Positions 13,920 to 25,804 of a stretch of DNA of 64,000 nucleotides are shown here, piece by piece. Each line of letters starts with the position of its first letter. The stretch's first letter is position 1. The notes under the pieces are model-generated. The model was not told the origin of the DNA and searched no databases. It was given only the letters and a program-made list of their open reading frames with translations. This DNA is from Entomortierella parvispora (taxonomy: Eukaryota > Mortierellomycota > Mortierellomycetes > Mortierellales > Mortierellaceae), in the NCBI GenBank assembly GCA_963573315.1, contig OY752152.1, positions 62,001 to 126,000 on the forward strand, in the 5' to 3' direction. The position numbers and the translations under genes are program-made.

Positions 13920-15163
13920 ATGTCCGTTGAAAAAGCCGAAAAGAAGCCTATGCAAACCAAGAACAAAATCTTGATTGCAGCCGTCTCCGCGGTGGTCGTT
14001 GTGGGTGTCGCTCTCGGCATTTACTTTGGAGTCCACAACAGCAACAAGGATACTGGCAATAAGGAGTCGTCCAAGAGCAATAACTCTACACTCCCTACCT
14101 CCACTTCTGGTAGCACGGCTCTTCCTTCTCCCTCGTCGAGCCCTATTCCTCCAGGACAGAATGGAACCATGATCAATGGAACCCTTTTCCCTTACTACTC
14201 GTTGACTGGTCCCGCGCCTGCCCCAGTGGGCGTTCCTGGGATGGTTTACACCACCTGCAAAACTCCAGGCACTTTTTCCATCTCTTTTGATGACGGTCCA
14301 TCTGTTGTATGTATTCACCACCTGTTCTTACTCTTGATTTGAGTGCTTTGGCTCTCCCAGTTCTCACAGTCATTGCCTTATCATCTCGTTAGTATACACA
14401 CGAGCTGTTGGATCTTTTGGACAAGGAGAACCTGAAGGTGACCTTCTTTGTCAACGGAAACAACCAGGGATGCATCTACGACCCTGCCGTCCAATCGGTC
14501 CTCAAGCGTGCCTTCAATTCTGGCCATCAGATTGCATCGCACACCTGGTCCCATCCCAAATTGACTTCTCTCTCCGTGGACGGTATTACCACCGAGATGA
14601 CTCGTCTTGAACAGGCCTTCATGGATGTACTTGGAGTCGTGCCCCGTTACATGCGCCCCCCTTATGGTGATGGAACCTTTGGCGATGGAAACGCCAACGA
14701 TCAAAAAGTGCAAGGCACCCTCAAGAACCTTGGCTATGTGATTACTACCTGGGATATTGCCACCACCGACGCCGATATCGATGACAACAACAAGCCTCAC
14801 AAGTTGACCGATGATGCCCTGATGAAGGCTGAAGAGTTTCAGTACACGTCCGTGGTCAATGCTGCCGCCAAGGGAGCAACGCACATGGCTCTCCATGTAA
14901 GCTCGGCAACAATCCTAGTTTCATCCTTGCTCTTCTTTGGAGACAACCGACTAATTGTACAATTCCCTGTTCTTTGAAACGATTAGCACGACACCTACGA
15001 GCGTACTGTCAAGTTAATGGCTCCCTGGTCCATTAACTACGTCAAGGGTCTCGGTTACAAGATTGTGCCCGTTGCCACCTGTTTAGGTGATGAGGATCCT
15101 CGCACCTGGTACCAAAAGATCGGCAAGCCTGCTACCACGACGCCTACGACCTGCACCAAGTAA
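13920..15163 (+). CDS. Membrane-anchored chitin/polysaccharide deacetylase (NodB family)
   Basis: Three exons, 13920-14306, 14393-14896 and 14987-15163, all phase 0, encode 355 aa. The N terminus is a short basic cytosolic tail, then a membrane segment (about residues 16-38, IAAVSAVVVVGVALGIYFGV), then a Ser/Thr/Pro/Asn-rich stalk with N-glycosylation sequons, so this looks like a type II protein with the enzyme outside the membrane. NodB motifs are present: SFDDGPS (catalytic base and metal Asp), SHTWSHP (two metal His), RPPYGDG, and TTWDIATTD. By family it removes acetyl groups from chitin with a divalent metal, producing chitosan in the cell wall. Joining exon 1 GPSV to exon 2 YTHELLDLL, and ALH to HDTYERTV, keeps the fold intact. 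No chitin-binding module is seen. Confidence 0.93.
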
Positions 15164-15826
15164 GCCGGTCAGGCCGTTTACACAAAACTCTTCCCAGAGA
15201 CTTTTGACCTGTACCGTTATCTACAGCAATATCATATCATACCATACATGCCATGCCATACCATGTCATACCATAGAGCTATCCTTTGAAAACAAACCGC
15301 TTGTATTTTAATACAGTACCTTGACAAGAGAGATCATGTTCTCATTCAGAAAAATATATCTGCTTCCTCAATGTGGCCAAGGAGGGTAGGTAGCGTTCAA
15401 TGCAAGTCTCGTCGCATGCTTGTCATTGCTGCGACAACACCGACGAGGAACAGCTCCATGAAGGAATGCCTGTGGAAAGACGTCGGCAACAGCGCAGCAG
15501 ACGCGACGACGCGCCCTGTCCACAATTGCCTTTTTTTTGACAAGGGCCATCCATCCATCCACCTTGGAGGTCCAAACGCAGTGCATGGCAGAAAGGGTCA
15601 GTGCAAGTGCAGGCCCTCGCACCCGACGAATGGTCCATCTTTAGAAGGGCGCCTTATTTTACTCCAGAGTGTAGTTGATGAATAAAATCTCCTTTCTTTC
15701 TTTTCCATGTTTTCCTTTTCCCTTCCTTCCTTTCCTTCCCTCCTTCCTTCGTTCCGTCCTTCTCTCTCCATCCATCCATCCATCCACCCATCCATCAGGC
15801 TTGCTCTCTTTCCTTCATAGACAAAC
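15164..15826. other. Intergenic with short simple repeats
   Basis: No gene seen. It contains an imperfect CATACCATG-type repeat at about 15225-15275, probably in the deacetylase 3' UTR, CCAT repeats at about 15546-15560 and 15768-15800, and a CCTT-rich tract at about 15690-15765 before the next start codon. A TTCATAG just before 15821 could be the acceptor of a 5'-UTR intron of the stress-protein gene. Confidence 0.5.
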
Positions 15827-17885
15827 ATGGTCTTCAATCCGCACCAGGGGATGGTCATCTCCACCCCGCCCATCAATTCAACCACAGACTGCAATACAAT
15901 CACAATGAAAAATACTCTCCTCAACGCCGCCATCACCGCACCCTTCACCCTTCCCAATGGGAAAAAGCCCCTCTCCTCGTCCTCGACTACTTCCAGCTTT
16001 GCTCCGGCTGCAACCTCCGCCAACCAGACTGGTCCTCTGGACCCTGCCCCTAATACCGTTCAGCCCTCCTCTCCCTCTCCCTCTGCCTCTCGTCAAAGAA
16101 GGGCCTCGACCAGCACGGACGGATACGTAGCCCGCGTGGGCTTTGATACCCTGGGCGGCAGCGACACGGCCGACTACGCCTTCACTCTACAGTCCAAGAC
16201 TGACAACTGGAAGCGGACGAAAAAGAGCAGGACATTCTTGGTTGGAATAGACCTGAATGATTACTCGGCCCATGCGCTGCACTGGGTCATGGAAAACATG
16301 GTCGAAGACGGCGACGAGGTAAACCATTCAGGGTTGAAAAATGAGAGAAAGTACCGTCTAGGGCTGACACAAAGACAGCAACAGCAACAGCAACAGTACC
16401 AGAAGGCGGAGCAGTGAACAACAAAGAGACAAAGAGACAATCGACTCTGGTTCCTCCTCCTCCTCCCCCCAGGAGTTTCACTACACTAACAACGTTTCGT
16501 CATTTGATTACGACTGTAGGTGGTAGCGCTGCGAGTCATGCCTGTGGAGCTGCGCGATTCTTGTAAGTTTTCACAAAAAAGAGAAAAGGACTCGTTGGAA
16601 AGTGTCGCAGAGAAAAGGAAAGGAAAGGAGATTATCGATGACGACCTTGGTGTTGGGCGCTCAATGGACGATCAAAGCGACGGGGAGTTTACAATTTGAG
16701 AGCCGAAGCGTCTTTTTTTTTTTTTTTTGTGCGCGTGGACCCGAGTAGGAACCAGTGACATGGAAGCAACTCTGCTTACGTGTTGGGGATGAGCTTGACA
16801 ACAAGAAAAAAAAAGACCTCTTGATGATGATAATAACTCATGCTCATGGAATGGTTATTCCCTTCAATGTTCGTTTAGTATCCAAGACCGGCATCCCTTC
16901 GTTCCAAGGCCAGGAGTCGGCTGCACGCTCAGAGGCAACAAAGATCATGAACTCGATACGGGAAAAGAACACCAACAGAGAGATCAGCATTGTGGTCGAA
17001 TACATGGTCGGCAATGTGCGCGACACCATTCAGCATATGGTAAACGGAAAGCAGCCCCTTGCATTCAACAGGATCATCAGGCACAGAAGGGGGTTCTAGA
17101 ATGTACCATTAACCTTTTCCCTCCCTTTTTTATATTTTGTTCATTTACAGATCAAATTGTACGAACCCGATTTGTTGGTGGTTGGCACGCGTGGTCGCTC
17201 TTCAGTCAAGGGGTTTTTGCTTGGATCGGTCTCGCGGTACTGTCTACACCATTCGTCTGTACCTGTGATCGTGGTTCGCCCCCAGCGCAAGCTCAACAAG
17301 TCCAAGACCAAGGCCAAGGGTATTTTCCGCCGCCGGTCCTCTGTGATGATTGACGACCAAGGATACCAGCCCCATCCAACACAACCGATTCATATGTCGA
17401 CCTCTGATTTTGATCTCCAGAGCAACAGCCCCAGTAACCAAAGTAACAATACCCTCTCAACCCCGGGCATTGCCTTGTTCCCCTCCGCCACCATCGCTGG
17501 AGGGGAAAAATTCCCCGGCAACGCCTACAGGATGAGACCCAACAGTTCGTCCTTCTTTTCTGGATCGCCCTCGCCTTCACCATCATCGTCCATGAGCTCG
17601 ATCACACTCCCGCCCATCATCCATTCTCGGTCACCGGCACCTCCACCTCCAGAGGGCGTGATCAAGATGAAGAAGAGTTTGACCACTGACGGAACAGGCA
17701 AGGGAAGCAAAAGTTTTGGAAAGTCCTCGGGTGGGTTCCTGTCTGGGTCTCTGCTCTTGGGACCCTTGATGGGAGGCAGTCGAGACAAGGACAAGGACAA
17801 GGATAAAGACGGAAGCAGCGGTGGTAGCGGAAGCTCCAAAGGCGGATTCCTCAGAGGCAAGAAGAGGCATTCCCATGGAGGGTAG
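15827..17885 (+). CDS. Universal stress protein (UspA) domain protein with long disordered tails
   Basis: Best model: exons 15827-16318, 16520-16562 (43 nt), 16879-17039 and 17151-17885, giving 476 aa. Residues 1 to about 135 are Ser/Pro-rich. The Usp fold starts at RTFLVGIDLNDYSAHALHWV, continues with VVALRVMPVELRDS, an Arg/Glu-rich helix (SEATKIMNSIREKNTNREI) and VVEYMVGNVRDTIQHM, and ends with the nucleotide-binding loop VGTRGRSSVKGFLLGSVS plus VPVIVVRPQR, close to the G-2x-G-9x-G(S/T) pattern. The last 150 residues are Ser-, Lys/Asp- and Gly-rich (a KD run near 17785-17805). Exon 3's start is fixed by frame after a 316-nt intron containing a poly-T run; an extra small exon there cannot be excluded. 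Function is probably stress-linked nucleotide binding; the ligand is unknown. Confidence 0.8.
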
Positions 17886-18086
17886 ACCTACTACGTATCA
17901 AAGAGATTACATTAGCATCCTTCGCCTGCCACTTAATATTATTTACTTGTACACTACGCTTGCCACCTTCATACTTTTCTCCTGGCCTTATCCTTGTGAA
18001 TGATGTTGCAGAGAGGGTCTCTTATTTTTCATGACTGATGTTTGTCTATTTTATTTTGTACAGAAAATTGAATGTCATCTAATTTC

Positions 18087-20399
18087 CTATATATTTTTTT
18101 CGTTATCGACACCGTTAAACATGGAGAGTCGTGCTCCGGCTCCATCAGCAGCCTGGGGGCCTTTCATCTTCTTTCGTTGTGGGCGTGAATCGGATGCCGT
18201 TCCTTGCTTCGAAGACGATTCGGATACCTGCTCCCATTGTTGCGAATCGTTCAATGACTGATTTTGTCCTCGTCCTCCTTCTCCCCTTGTCTCCTCCCGG
18301 TCATCGTTATGATATCCATCCGATCCGGTGGCGAGCCAGGGGGAACCAGGAGTCTTTGGAGAAGTCACCTTGGCAGAGGTGGGCGAAGCTTGGCCCATGG
18401 CGGTTGGGGACATGTTCGCGTCCGAGGGTTGATTCTGGAGTGGGGTGATTGGACGGGATTGGATCGTAAGAGGGGCCGAGGTCGAAGAAGCTTGAGCGGA
18501 GCTGTTGCGAGAGCTACCGCTCTGTGTGTTGTGGGAGGTTGAAGTTGTAGTAGTGGTCGAGATTGAAGAGTTGGAAGAGTAGAGAGAGTTGTTTCGCGAT
18601 CCGCGAGGTGGTGGAAGTGGAGGGGGAGTTTTCGTCTGTGTGGAAGGAGTCGTCGATGTTGTCATGAAAGAGGCAGGCTGTGCTGTAAGGGTCGTTGGAG
18701 ATGGGGTCTTGATTTCTGACATGGATGAAAGCGGAGAAAATTCTAGAGGAGGGAGCGTGTGGGGGATGGAGGGCAGTTTTGGTTGACTTGGCAGACTTGG
18801 GAGACCTGGGAGAGAAGGAAGGGGCTCTGCCGCTCTTGGGAGTGGGAAAGCCTCGATCCAGGTTGTGCTCGGCTCCGAAGGTGAGAATTTGGAAGGGAGG
18901 GTCGTTGGGACTGGCGCAGGAACAGCTTGAACAAGTTCTTCCTGCCCTGAATAACGTTGAGCAGGCCCTTGTGGACTCGGTCGAGTGATAGAGTTGACAC
19001 GTCGAACGGGCACAACCGGGGACACGACTGCACCTTTGGCGACCGATCCGCTCGGCTCTGGCTTTGCTCTCACTTGAGGAGTCGATTGTGGCGATGGCGA
19101 AGGGACCGGTGGAGCAGCTTGAAGCATAAGATACGGCTCCAGAACCAAGTTCGCTGTCGTAACAAGTTCCTCACTATACAAATCGTCGTTGTTTCCTCCA
19201 GTTTGAGCAAACGCTGGAGCAGGAGGGGACATTTCAATCACCGTCTCCGGGGGCTGCTGGGGGCTTTGGCTTGGTCGTTGGTCCTTTGAGGACGCCTCTT
19301 TTGCTCCTCTCTGGCTCAACTTGCGGTTCAATGGCTCACGGTGGTCAGAAGGAAGAGTTGGTAAAGGAATCGAATGGGGCTCTTGTTTGAACCCTTCCGG
19401 AAGAATCGCTTGGGGCGGGCGGAGCACTTCTTCTTTGCCCAAAAATGGGTTTTCAGACGAATCGTCTGCAACGTCCATTGCGTTTGTCGCTGCCGTATTA
19501 CTGCTCGAGGAGGCGCTTGGTCCAGCCTCTGGATTCAATTGAACCCGTTGCTGTTGCTTGGCATTGGTCGAGATGCGACGTGCATTCTTCAATGGTGGTG
19601 GGGGTGGGGATGTGGAAGCCAAGGTTGAAGAAGAGGCTACGGCTGGATTCCTCAGAGCATTGGCCGCCGACACGATAGGATCCACGTTGGGGCTCTTGAG
19701 GACAATCACCACTGGGGGGACTGCATCCATCGGTCGAGGACGAGTCATATTCAATACCCTTGAAGAATGGATCTTGTTGAGTTCAGAAATGTAGGGTCGA
19801 TTGTCCACTCCCAAAGGTCGAGGCAACGAGGCAACGCCCGAGGATGGGGCTTTTGCATCACGAAGCTTGTTTGGGTTGGATGGGCTTGTTGAAAGATACA
19901 CACGAGCCAAGGTTGACAACTCGACCGCCGAATGCGAGAGAGACCGACGGACTCCAGTCACGAGTTGGGGAGAGGAGGAAGACGGGTTCTTTACCGTCAC
20001 CATCGGCTCGTCTTCATCCACATAGACGTGAAGACTGTGATTGCTGAGCGACGTTGGATTGGGAAGGGCGTAGGGGCTAGAAGGGCGCGGGTGATCCCTT
20101 ACTGTGGCAGGCTGGGGTCGGTATGGGTGGTTTGTGTTGGTACCACTGCGATGGGAGGAAGCGGGCACAGAGAGCAGAGCGTTCGATGAAAAATAAGGGA
20201 AACGGACGTGATTCCGAGAATCATTCGCTCCCGGCGCTGCCCCTGAGGTCACCAGAGCATCTTGCTGGTTACTCCTCCGCTCCCTACGACGATGGGCTCG
20301 AGATCGCTGCCGCTGCTTGCGAATGTAGTAGTAGATGGAAGCGCACGAAGCAACGGCGATCACTGCGAAGACTATGGCAATGATAGGTACTCCTGCCAT
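18087..20399 (-). CDS. Single-pass membrane protein with long Ser/Pro-rich cytoplasmic region, unknown function
   Basis: From ATG at 20399 the frame is open to 18087 and encodes 770 aa. An upstream in-frame ATG at 20507 exists, but TCTGTTTAG just after it looks like a splice acceptor, so the shorter start is preferred. Residues 3-27 (VPIIAIVFAVIAVASCASIYYY) form one membrane helix, followed at once by a very basic patch (RKQRQRSRAHRRRERR), which suggests the N terminus faces out and the rest is cytosolic. The remainder is low complexity, rich in Ser, Pro, Thr and Gln, with several proline-rich PxxP stretches. I do not recognise a domain. It could be a plasma-membrane scaffold or sensor tail, but that is a guess. 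It converges with the stress-protein gene (201-bp gap). Confidence 0.7.
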   Translation of the reverse strand: MAGVPIIAIVFAVIAVASCASIYYYIRKQRQRSRAHRRRERRSNQQDALVTSGAAPGANDSRNHVRFPYFSSNALLSVPASSHRSGTNTNHPYRPQPATVRDHPRPSSPYALPNPTSLSNHSLHVYVDEDEPMVTVKNPSSSSPQLVTGVRRSLSHSAVELSTLARVYLSTSPSNPNKLRDAKAPSSGVASLPRPLGVDNRPYISELNKIHSSRVLNMTRPRPMDAVPPVVIVLKSPNVDPIVSAANALRNPAVASSSTLASTSPPPPPLKNARRISTNAKQQQRVQLNPEAGPSASSSSNTAATNAMDVADDSSENPFLGKEEVLRPPQAILPEGFKQEPHSIPLPTLPSDHREPLNRKLSQRGAKEASSKDQRPSQSPQQPPETVIEMSPPAPAFAQTGGNNDDLYSEELVTTANLVLEPYLMLQAAPPVPSPSPQSTPQVRAKPEPSGSVAKGAVVSPVVPVRRVNSITRPSPQGPAQRYSGQEELVQAVPAPVPTTLPSKFSPSEPSTTWIEAFPLPRAAEPLPSLPGLPSLPSQPKLPSIPHTLPPLEFSPLSSMSEIKTPSPTTLTAQPASFMTTSTTPSTQTKTPPPLPPPRGSRNNSLYSSNSSISTTTTTSTSHNTQSGSSRNSSAQASSTSAPLTIQSRPITPLQNQPSDANMSPTAMGQASPTSAKVTSPKTPGSPWLATGSDGYHNDDREETRGEGGRGQNQSLNDSQQWEQVSESSSKQGTASDSRPQRKKMKGPQAADGAGARLSMFNGVDNEKNI

Positions 20400-22057
20400 T
20401 GTAAAAAGTGCTGTGGTGCTGAACAAGACAAAATGAGGATTGGGAGGATGGACGCGTTTCGGGGCGTCTTCTAAACAGAGAGGGCAACGAGGAGAGAAGA
20501 GGAGCAATGGGAGAGTTTAACAGACGAAAAGGATGCAGAATGGAAGAAAGAGAGGAGAGGACTTGGAGGCAAAGGCAGAGAGGAGGAGTGAAGATCTTTT
20601 GGGCTTTTCGTGTCAAAGTGCGGCATGCAAGGGAGGTTGAAGGAAAAAAAACTTAATTAGAGCTTGAGGAAGAAACGGAAAGAAAAAAAGGGTTGGTTGG
20701 GAAGAAGGGGCGATATATAAAACGAAAATCAGATCTGAATGGCGATGGTGCATGCGGGCTGACATTGGATGCATCGATCGCTTGCCAATGACCTTGCTCA
20801 CTGATGAACATCTCTATGCCCCTCATTCTCAGTCGTTGCTGTTGTTGTTGTGGTTGCGGTTATTTTTTATTTTTCGCCCTCGCGGCTCTCCTTGTGAAAA
20901 TGATTTTCTGAGTGCCTGTGTTTTTTTTTCTCAACTGTCTGCAGCAGCCCGTCAGATAAACATGTCTCCATCCTACGCAATCTTGCCTCTTGCGGCAGCA
21001 TGCTAAATTCTCCCTCCTTCGCCTCTCCCTCCTTCGAACACCCCCATCAAAACAAACAGGCAAGAATGGGTCAAAAGGTGCGAGAACACCTGGGTCATTC
21101 ATTTCATCCTGTCGGACCGTGTCCCATTCAATCCGCTTTGATGCACTTCAAAAACTGTCAGCCTGCGAGCACAGAGGGGAAAAAAAACAAGAAAAGAAAG
21201 ACCACCATGGTTACACATCGTTCTTGAGCCCTCATGTGGGCAAGAGAAGACCTCATTTTTGTTTTTGTTTTCTTTATTCTTCATTCATTTTCCATTCCTC
21301 AACGACCATGTCGGTGATCGATCCAAAACGATGGCTTGCCGGTCAAAGGTCAACATCGCAATGAAGAAAACATTCGATCGCGACCAAAAAAAAAAAGGTA
21401 AAGGGCATTGTGATTACTCGTACAAAAACCAGACGCGTCTCGATCACGTTAAACCCAGGGTCTCGCCCTGCGCGTTGTTCGATGATCCCGAGGCTTTGCT
21501 CACGAAAGAAACTCGAGCCCATTGGTCAATTGGGCAAACCTGTTCCCTCGTCTTTGTTTACAGCCATTATTTAATATCATTTATTTCTTCTTTGTTGATT
21601 TGTGGTGCGATGGCAGTGCCACAGAGGAGCACAGCAGGCAAAATCGCTCCTTTTCTCCTCAAAAAAACGAAAACACAGGTCATCTCATTGGCCTAGAAGG
21701 TGCCATTGCCAGCCCACGTTGTTGCAGGCGTTGCTTTTGTTTGCTGTTAGTGTCCTTTCGCCGTTTTGCAGCACCCAATTGCCCCTGACATTTCATTTCC
21801 GGAGAGCGAGTGGATCGAGCGGGAGTGAGCCAACGATGCAAGGCAGAAGACCAAGTTGTTGTTCGCTGCGCCTGAGAAATGTCTGTTTATAGATTCTCTC
21901 CGGCACCTTGCAAGATTAAAACAACGTGGCATCAAAAAAAAAAAAAAAAAAACGCGGATGGTCTAGTACGAGCTAAAGAGCTGTGTTTATTCCTTCGATG
22001 GCTATTGAAAAAAAGATGAAACAAGGGTCCTTTTTCTCCGCGTTTTGTAGAGGCATT
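20400..22057. other. Long intergenic region, no gene recognised
   Basis: About 1.65 kb. Features seen: TATATAA near 20713, several CT-rich tracts, and a 19-base poly-A at 21934-21952 that lies just beyond the 3' end of the leftward amine oxidase gene. The ORFs here have no domain resemblance and mixed low complexity. No tRNA-like T-arm was found by eye on either strand. Confidence 0.5.
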
Positions 22058-24479
22058 TTACAAAGTCTTTCGAAGAACCTTGCCAGCCTCTCGTTGACCA
22101 GTCATCAGTGCACCGTGGACACTTGCAAATGATGTTGGCGTGGTGTGCTCGCCAGCAAAGTGTATCCGCCCTTCTGCCGCATCATCAACTGCCACCATTC
22201 TCATCATATTCGCAGGCTCTGCCTCCTGAATAAGTCCAGTCGTCTTCTCCCCGCCACCGCCTAGATGGCTGCTGAGCAAATGGTAGAGTCGACGCAAAAC
22301 ATCTTCCTGCGATCCTGCAAAGTCGTCGTACTCTAGAGAAGTGGCAATCGTTGTCACACTTGAATCATCCACCATCGGGACAGAGGCCAAGTTCCTGAAC
22401 CCATCCTCATGGATGGCAAGCGCCTGCACTTGTCCATCAGCTCTTTCGCCGCTCCAGACCTCTTCCTGCAAATGGAGAGACAATGGGAACTGTGGCCCTT
22501 TGCCCTCGAAAACGTGGAATGAGTTGTCCCTCGAGCGGATGGGACCGTGGGAGCGGCCACCCCCCATCTGATCCATCTGCAGATCTCCAGGAAGATGACT
22601 CAGCTCGACTTGTCGTCTCAATGGAGGCGACAAAGGCCCGGGTTTCCGGTACTGTTTCTGGTAAAGCGTTGCGGCCTTGGAACCAGTTGTAATCCTGTCA
22701 TTCTTAATCTTGGAGGCCACAACGGTTGAACGAGCACCCACAGGGATTTCAAACTCTGCAAGGTCAGACTGGTGTGCACCGATGGGGATGCTGGTATAAG
22801 AGCCTCGAGCGTACGGATCCGAGTTCCATCGAGTCATGAAGACGCTGGTGGGTTGATTCGATTCGAGGTCTGTGACCAACACATTGAAATAATGGGAGAG
22901 CTGGCACACAAGTACCTGCATCGCTTCCTGGTCCGTCAACTTGCCAAAAGCCTCTGCGGATTCATTTGTGGCATAGGCAATCAAGACTGGAGTTCCATGG
23001 ATAGGCATCAGCGAGGTGTAGTTGGCGAGGTCGTTCATATAAGTTGTCAGCGCCTCCATCTGCTTCTTATTCAGATGGCGAGACAACTTGGGATTGGGTA
23101 TACTCGAGGGTATGGGTAAGAAATTAACAAAGTGCTTAGTCTCTGGCCAGAAGCATCGAGGGAACGAGAGCACCACCTTGACCATCGTGCCAAATCCAAG
23201 ACGTTCGATCGCCTGCCTCTTTCGCTGGGGCAGAGGAGGTGAGAAGATGACGGCATTGGACTTGAGGACACCCAAGGGAAGCGTAACAATGACATGGTCG
23301 GCGACAAAAACCCCCTTGTTGGTCGAGATCCTAACGTTGGACTCTGTGGTAGGATAATCCGACCACAAGAGTCAAAGGCAATTTCAAGAATAGCAAAAGA
23401 GAGGGAGAGAAAGGTCTGGAAACGGTTAAAAGCAATGCTTCCAACAGTCAGTTCTAATAGAAGATTGGCGATGTGGATTTCCTCTAGCGGCCCTCACATG
23501 TAGACAGCCCTTGCCTGCACACTCACCATCATACTCGATCCTGTCAACCACATGCTCCAAGCGGATATCCACAGCCTTGCCCATGTCCTTGCAAAGAGTG
23601 TCCAGGATCCTGTCGTATCCATTGGCCATGATGCAATGGTCGCCGGGGGGAAGAATTTCGGCATCCATGTACTTGAGCGAGACCTTGTTTAGAGGGATTG
23701 CATTCTCATCTGCCCAGAACTGAGCCAACAAGGGGACAATCTTGAGTTCCCTCGCCGACATAAAGTTGGGTTTCCGAGGATCCCTAGACTGGCGCGTCTT
23801 CAAATAGTGGTCCAGCCAGTCTCTAAACGACGTCTGAGCCGAGATTTCGTTCTTGTTTGCACGCGAATGATCCTGCGCCTGACCAAAGATCTCCCAGAGG
23901 ACGGCCCAGTAATGATTGGACTCGTGCTCGCTCAAGGGCTGTTGGCCCGGTCGATAAAAGATTACATCCTTGTTGGTCGGGACGAGCTCAGCGTTGCTAG
24001 CCTGGGCAAGCGGCATGACCGGGTTAGTCGGGTCGATGCCGTGAATCCAGGAGGCTCCGAAATCGAGGGGGATCTCTTGACCTTGTGGTCCACTCAGGAG
24101 GTGGTGGCGGGTATCCAGTCTTCCGCCCAGACGATTCCTAGCCTCGAGAACGGTGACCTGCACCGAGGAGGAATGTTTGGATAGCTCGTGGGCTAGCATA
24201 AGAAAGACAGAAAAACACAGAAAAACACACACGGGCAACCAAGCATACCAACACAAGCACAGGCAGTTTGCAATGCCACCATTGTTTTTGTTCATGTCCA
24301 ACATGGTGCAGAGACAAAAAGGGCAAGATGAGGTGTACAGGGCGTACATGTACGGGAAGGGTGAATGGGAGGAAAGGAGAAGTGGTCGACAAGACGACCA
24401 AGCGTAACCATTACATACCTGCGGCAAGTCCAGAGATACCGGCACCAATGACAACGACGTGCGACTTTGGCTGGCTCAT
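22058..24479 (-). CDS. FAD-dependent amine oxidase, probably a polyamine oxidase
   Basis: Exons 24479-24419, 24192-23527 and 23343-22058 encode 670 aa; introns are 226 and 183 nt. The N terminus carries the Rossmann dinucleotide motif VVVIGAGISGLAAAHEL (spanning intron 1), then VLEARNRLGGRLDT, and FGASWIHGI with the conserved pre-substrate Gly/Trp. The middle has TLPLGVLKSNAVIFSPPLP, the hallmark of flavin monoamine/polyamine oxidases, and WNSDPYARGSYTSIPIG. The FAD-closing block GRIHFAGEHTTPTSFASVHG is near the C terminus. Family role: oxidising spermine, spermidine or their acetyl forms and releasing H2O2. The C terminus KTL is not a clear PTS1. Unusually, about 150 residues, partly charged and disordered, separate GSYTSIPIG from the FAGEHT block, where polyamine oxidases usually have about 20 to 40. 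An LSD1-like nuclear enzyme is less likely, as no SWIRM or tower domain is seen. Confidence 0.87.
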
Positions 24480-25804
24480 GGTGCGAAGGGTTGTTGTTGT
24501 TGCTGCGAGAGGAGAGAAGGGGATAGGAGGGAAGGGCTTTGTGTGACCTTGCGGAAATATGAAGTCGGAGAAAAGAGGCTGAGGGGATAAGGACGCAGCA
24601 GGTGAAGAGAATGTGTAAAGTGAATGAGCAAAGTTGAAGGGGAATGGCAAAGGAGGAGGTGAATGAGGAAGGGTGCTCAGAGTGTTGTAGCTGCTGTTGC
24701 TCAAGAAGGGAAGGCGAAGGAGGATGGTGGAAAGAGAGAGTGGGAAGGAAGAGAGAGAGGGAGAGGTAGGAAGGAAAAGAAAGGTATTAATAGGAGAATA
24801 GCATGGGCGACAGCGTTGCATGGGATTACTGCCACATTTCTGGTTCTCTTGCTTGGCGCTGAAGCCTGTCGGCTTGCTCTCCTCACCTCCTCTGGACTCC
24901 CCCGATCGTTCATCGTCCTCCAACAGATCGCTCCCTTCCCTGCGCGTGCATCGGGGCCTGCTTGCTCTCCAAGAATCATTCCCGGTATCGCAGCTCCTCT
25001 TCTCTGTGTGTCCGCTATCATCCGATCGGGAGCAGTGGCAGTTCAGACTTGCGCTTCGTTTCCACGGTCCTGCTCCTGGAGCTGTGATGATGATGACGGC
25101 ATTGACGACGACAAGAGTGATTCAGGAACGCAGCTCCTTTTTCCTAAACCGCAATGAGGCATTTGGAGAGAAAAGCACCAGCATCGTAATATCGTAAAAA
25201 AAAGACGCATTTCCGACATGGAGACCATTCCCCCCTTTGTCTTACACTCATGGCCTGTCAAGGTCCTTGGGACGCAAGTTACTATAATCCCTCAGGGCAA
25301 AGGCCACCTCACCCCATCGAAAACAAAGACCGCAGCGCGCATTCTTTGGCCTCTCCTGTGACACCTGCTCTGCTCTACTCTGCTCCACGAATGGTTGGTT
25401 GGTCGCACCTGCCAATCACCCGGTCTCCCCTTCTTGGGATTGGAGCGAACTCAACCTCACGCGCTTTTTTCATTTTTCACCGCTTTTCTTTTTTCTTCTG
25501 TTTTTTATGGCCCTGCTGCGGCGAATGGAAGGAAGGGAACATGAGGAGGTATCCAGGGGGCGACCATGTGCTCTGCGCACAATGTGCAAGTGGCCCAATT
25601 GCATCCAATGACCTGACTTTCGATTTGCTTGTCTGTTCCCCCCGTCCTGTTACCCAGTGGCCCCTTGCATGCCACAGAAACCATGCAGGTTTTTCATTCA
25701 AAGACAGGGGGCATCAGTCTTATCGCGTACCACCTAGTGAACTATATGAGATTCCCTCGTTGACGCCTTCACTCTTTAGTCTACGGATTTGCTTTATTGG
25801 CCGT
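24480..25804. other. Intergenic: amine oxidase promoter and acyl-CoA synthetase 3' region
   Basis: About 1.3 kb without a supported gene. From 24540 to 24790 the plus strand is strongly purine-rich, i.e. CT-rich on the amine oxidase strand, as expected just upstream of a fungal start codon. A 246-codon plus-strand ORF from 25250 overlaps the last synthetase exon but resembles no family and is not called. Confidence 0.5.

Noticed and set aside
20400-22057. Search for a hidden gene or mobile element in the 1.65-kb gap
   Set aside because: No splice-linked conserved segments, terminal repeats, target-site duplications or transposase motifs were found by eye.
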